This document shows positions 15,801 through 17,156 of a DNA stretch of 17,156 nt, in pieces; within the stretch, counting starts at the first letter, position 1; each line of letters opens with the position of its first letter. The DNA comes from an uncultured Oscillospiraceae bacterium (GTDB lineage Bacteria; Bacillota; Clostridia; Oscillospirales; Acutalibacteraceae). The notes under the pieces are model-generated. The model was not told the DNA's origin, ran no database searches, and was given only the letters and a program-made list of their open reading frames with translations. A program made the translations under genes and the position numbers. The stretch is taken from the NCBI GenBank assembly GCA_905203795.1, contig CAJKXG010000003.1:1-17156 (forward strand), in the 5' to 3' direction.

Positions 15801-16626
15801 TCAGCTCAACCTGCCCCGACATGCGCGTCAACACCGACACGTCGCCCGGATGCGTGAGGTTGGCCACCTCAATGTCCATCTGCAACTGCAGCATTTTCGG
15901 ATTGTGCGCCGACGCGTCGATCGGCTCAAAGCTTTTCGCCGTCACATTCGTAGGCGTGGACGTACCGTTACCCGAAATGGTGGTGTTCGCCGTAAACGGA
16001 ATTTCCGCCACCTCGTAAGTGGTATCCCATTGTTCCTCCTCCTCGCTGGCGGCAGGACGGGACACATCCACGATGGCGACGTCGCTCAAACGGATGCTGT
16101 GCGTACCCGTTTCCGCAGGCAGATTCGCCAGTTCAAAGCGGAAAAACGTGATGCTAGACGGGTCAAAGCTCGCCTGACGGCTGCCGGTCGGGAAGGGCAG
16201 CAAGATGTCGTTCCACTCGCCCGCGACCAGATCAGAGCCGTCTGCTCGTTTGAGGGTGCGTACCTGCCAGTTGAGATAATACCCGTTTTCCATCTTGGTC
16301 GCCAGTTCAAGCTGCCCGAACGGCGCTTGCAGCACGCTCAGCGGATCGGCGTCATCCTCGCTGTCCACATACAGTTTCAAACTCAGCGCCAAATTTTCGT
16401 TGGCAATGTCGGACACATCAATGCTCAGATCTCTCCGCCACGCGGAGCCGTACACGATCTTACCGTTGGAATTGACCAGACGGCTGACCTCTTTGCGGTC
16501 ATAGATCGTCTCCAAAACCAGATTGTCCATCGGGTCCTTGGTTTCGGCGGAAGCGAAGGGCGTGACCAGTGTCGGCAACAACAATAGCACGCTCAGTACC
16601 CCCGCCATCAATTTCTTGATTTGCAT
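12871..16626 (-). CDS. Secreted sialate O-acetylesterase-like SGNH enzyme with FIVAR repeats and C-terminal dockerin
   Basis: 1251 residues. The signal peptide is 1-27 (MQIKKLMAGVLSVLLLLPTL, cut after ASA). Two similar beta-sandwich modules follow at about 30-190 and 205-352; both end in a (D/N)V-VD strand and may bind carbohydrate. The esterase core has FSDGMLFQQNKPINIWG (361-377), the nucleophile block GQSN (450-453), GGTVIEGW, WYQGES (607-612) and the Asp-His block DPIHPR (703-708), as in 9-O-acetylesterases (DUF303/SASA). A third beta-sandwich (about 845-1020) ends LYIDDISVG. Then come two helical FIVAR-like repeats (1041-1106, 1115-1178). The end is a type I dockerin with two calcium loops, DVNADGEVDSSDA (1187-1199) and DVDGNDTVDSSDA (1221-1233). 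The start has AAGGGG eight bases upstream. It probably removes acetyl groups from host or dietary glycans while docked to a cohesin scaffold; no cohesin is in the window. Confidence 0.92.
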   Translation of the reverse strand: MQIKKLMAGVLSVLLLLPTLVTPFASAETKDPMDNLVLETIYDRKEVSRLVNSNGKIVYGSAWRRDLSIDVSDIANENLALSLKLYVDSEDDADPLSVLQAPFGQLELATKMENGYYLNWQVRTLKRADGSDLVAGEWNDILLPFPTGSRQASFDPSSITFFRFELANLPAETGTHSIRLSDVAIVDVSRPAASEEEEQWDTTYEVAEIPFTANTTISGNGTSTPTNVTAKSFEPIDASAHNPKMLQLQMDIEVANLTHPGDVSVLTRMSGQVELTSSGTCDQQEWAWGVQTLNWKDGKATYKLMLSSTSPSGGDLNLANINYMRIYMNGWPADFTDQLTIKVDNVRLVDITNELSLPTVFSDGMLFQQNKPINIWGYHKEGSEVEVKFYKGDELLGTKTATADADGKWQVTYPALEGGYDTYRFEVSQNGKLIQAVEDVLIGELWLACGQSNMALSVSTDMDAANLIAEANNPYLRVFLEPTYPSGQTGEQPVDPAQDIPGAVWGRGDNGAAIGRMSAVAYSFAKELQETLDVPVGVLNTAIGGTVIEGWLPRDAVEADAEVKAALKKYNLYYDAEWWPTSAGSMSTLYNQKIGPLEGLNIAGTIWYQGESNSNRAEIYDIELNLLKKSWSEKFGFENNTMPFIFTQVAPYRYDNGSKNPQHLGYLAESMENSFRANEDNNMAMLTIYDLPLDHMRDGTSSDPIHPRIKTPVGQRFALAALNMVYGGGDEYTAPVYTSMEIKDHAIYITFDRVGDGLMTIRDATLHGFAIAGEDNVFVGAKAEIVDDNTVKVWSNRVSDPKNVTYAFDNFNQSANLINAVGIPASPFRTVDVDDTTLKPAASIRYFTAQDWMFADGDAWVYDSTFTEERNTGVRPSWTTTGATYDYSMAVSAEGTYSLKLTYDKGGDIAFGPVLSYESLQLHLGLYNTLTVKVLNPDAREKTLGLTVTSGGKTYDVAGGATIAQGEKFTTVTFDLTALTLNGTAVTGTSALLNLATALTFTFHDTQAGMLYIDDISVGMTDAVVDEAVLDAQAPTAGISQEELKLMLTIVEGLEVLCTEESVNSEVYQTAKQALAAVVENADATFAQRNNAADDMIKAWNTLELKPIEPPADVDKSVLEKALALDESLYTEESLNEAAYQQAKAAAQAVFEDEFATQDEVDAATEQLLAAQALLVLKQAAEVVYGDVNADGEVDSSDARIVLQSAVGKVALTEEQTLCADVDGNDTVDSSDARLILQYAVNKIGSFPVEE

Positions 16627-16651
16627 GGTGTTTTCCCCTTTTTCCTTTATT

Positions 16652-16670
16652 GGTATGTCCTTTTCATACC
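16652..16670 (-). promoter_or_regulatory. Small hairpin at the 5' end of the esterase mRNA
   Basis: GGTATG and CATACC (6 bp, 7-nt loop) form an inverted repeat that begins at about the predicted transcription start and ends 12 nt before the Shine-Dalgarno. It could be a 5' stabilising stem or an operator. Confidence 0.4.
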
Positions 16671-16676
16671 GTTTTC

Positions 16677-16704
16677 AGTATAGCATATTCACCGCAAAGA
16701 GCAA
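16677..16704 (-). promoter_or_regulatory. Promoter of the dockerin esterase gene
   Basis: On the minus strand TTGCTC (16699-16704) and TATACT (16677-16682) are 16 bp apart, and TGC before the -10 makes it an extended -10. The predicted start near 16670 gives a 44-nt leader with AAGGGG at 16635-16640. Confidence 0.75.
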
Positions 16705-16818
16705 GGGAAAAGGCAGATTTTTGTATGTATGTATAAAAAGGCAGAATAAAAATCGTGCATCTGCCCAATGGCACAGTCTCCTTGCTTGGTCGGCTGCAAA
16801 AGATTGTGGAAAAATTGC

Positions 16819-16847
16819 TTGACAAGCAGGTGGTTCGATGCTATACT
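16819..16847 (+). promoter_or_regulatory. Promoter of tRNA-Pro
   Basis: TTGACA (16819-16824) and TATACT (16842-16847) are 17 bp apart, with TGC before the -10. The start would be near 16854, about 12 nt before the tRNA. Confidence 0.9.
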
Positions 16848-16865
16848 AATGCTTGTTCTGAATAT

Positions 16866-16942
16866 CCGGGTGTAGCGCAGATTGGTAGCGCGCTTGAATG
16901 GGGTTCAAGAGGCCGCAGGTTCGACTCCTGTCACTCGGACCA
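16866..16942 (+). tRNA. tRNA-Pro(GGG)
   Basis: A full cloverleaf of 77 nt with CCA encoded. Acceptor arms are CCGGGTG/CACTCGG (one G-T pair), the D stem is GCGC/GCGC, the anticodon stem is CTTGA/TCAAG around ATGGGGT (anticodon GGG), and the T arm is GCAGG-TTCGACT-CCTGT, followed by discriminator A and CCA. The overall sequence is typical of bacterial proline tRNA. It has its own promoter and terminator. Its 3' end faces the integrase remnant at the window edge, so it is a likely attachment site. Confidence 0.97.
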
Positions 16943-16948
16943 ATCATA

Positions 16949-16998
16949 ACCACCGAAAAACGGCTTAAACGCTGGATTTTCGGTGGTTTTTGTTTTTG
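16949..16998 (+). terminator. Intrinsic terminator of tRNA-Pro
   Basis: ACCACCGAAAA and TTTTCGGTGGT give an 11-bp perfect stem followed by TTTTTGTTTTTG, starting 7 nt after the tRNA. Confidence 0.92.
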
Positions 16999-17046
16999 AA
17001 AACGAAAGTGAGATTTCAAGCGTTTTTCGGCCTTTTTTTGGCGGGC

Positions 17047-17068
17047 GTTACTACGGGGTTACTACGGG
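17047..17068. repeat. Tandem 11-bp direct repeat, possible integrase arm sites
   Basis: GTTACTACGGG occurs twice back to back (17047-17057 and 17058-17068), between the tRNA terminator and the 3' end of the likely integrase gene. The place and size fit arm-type binding sites of a tyrosine integrase; binding is inferred. Confidence 0.55.
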
Positions 17069-17083
17069 TTTTAAAAGCAAAAT

Positions 17084-17118
17084 GCGCCGCCTTTATGATA
17101 ATTTTTCGATGGCGGCGC
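17084..17118 (-). terminator. Terminator overlapping the end of the likely integrase gene
   Basis: On the minus strand GCGCCGCC and GGCGGCGC form a perfect 8-bp stem with a 19-nt loop, followed by ATTTTGCTTTT. The 5' arm is inside the coding sequence and the stop codon is in the loop. Confidence 0.6.
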
Positions 17119-17156
17119 GGAGCGTTTTAATGTCTTGGTGAATGTAGGTGTTGGCA
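17093..17156 (-). CDS. C-terminal end of a probable tyrosine site-specific integrase (cut by the window edge)
   Basis: On the minus strand the last 20 codons before TAA at 17093-17095 read ANTYIHQDIKTLRAAIEKLS. A tyrosine followed by x-H-Q-x and a closing amphipathic helix resembles the end of phage-type integrases of Firmicutes, where this Tyr is the recombination nucleophile. The rest lies beyond the window. Context supports it: the gene end lies about 150 bp from the 3' end of a tRNA, with tandem repeats between. With so little sequence, another family remains possible. Confidence 0.55.
   Translation of the reverse strand, partial: ANTYIHQDIKTLRAAIEKLS

Noticed and set aside
12289..16587. 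A 1432-codon open frame on the plus strand
   Set aside because: It is the antisense of the dockerin esterase gene and runs on through the sigma relic. Its product is rich in Arg, His and Gln without domains, as expected for an antisense frame in GC-rich DNA, while the minus strand has a signal peptide, catalytic blocks and a dockerin.

Overview
The window looks like chromosomal DNA of a GC-rich Gram-positive anaerobe, most likely a gut Clostridia of the Ruminococcaceae/Oscillospirales kind. The reasons are an alpha2-type glycyl-tRNA synthetase, a DegV protein, a secreted dockerin-bearing esterase, a CpsB/YwqE-type phosphatase with BY-kinases, and repeated SigA promoters of the form TTGACA-17-TATACT. 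Taxonomy is an inference from gene families; no 16S gene is present.

Left part (about 81-7704, minus strand): one tight operon for assembly and control of a surface polysaccharide. In transcription order it holds a CpsB/YwqE-like PHP phosphatase, a membrane-anchored protein with Ig/HYR-like domains, two consecutive single-chain Wzz/BY-kinase fusions, an ABC exporter half-transporter and a LytR-CpsA-Psr ligase, and it ends in a strong hairpin terminator at 81-111. Gaps are 12-50 nt and the last two genes overlap by ATGA. There are no glycosyltransferases, flippase or polymerase here, so this is a phosphorylation, export and attachment module whose sugar-building enzymes must be elsewhere. Divergent from it, on the plus strand, is a second membrane-anchored protein (7863-8531) that resembles the Ig-like protein of the operon.

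Middle part (8553-12304, minus strand): a multispanning membrane protein resembling DUF6688, broken by one frameshift near 9308, with a textbook promoter and an upstream 17-bp palindrome; a DegV fatty-acid-binding protein; and glycyl-tRNA synthetase with its own promoter and terminator but no T-box.

12314-12787 holds a gene relic: an intact promoter and the first part of a sigma-70 region 2, joined out of frame to the last ~59 codons of a beta-propeller-like protein.

Right part: a 1251-residue secreted sialate O-acetylesterase-like SGNH enzyme with accessory beta-sandwich modules, two FIVAR-like helical repeats and a C-terminal type I dockerin (12871-16626), then a tRNA-Pro(GGG) with promoter and terminator, and finally the C-terminal end of what is probably a tyrosine integrase (17093 to the edge), with tandem 11-bp repeats between it and the tRNA. 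This looks like the left end of a tRNA-inserted mobile element that continues outside the window.
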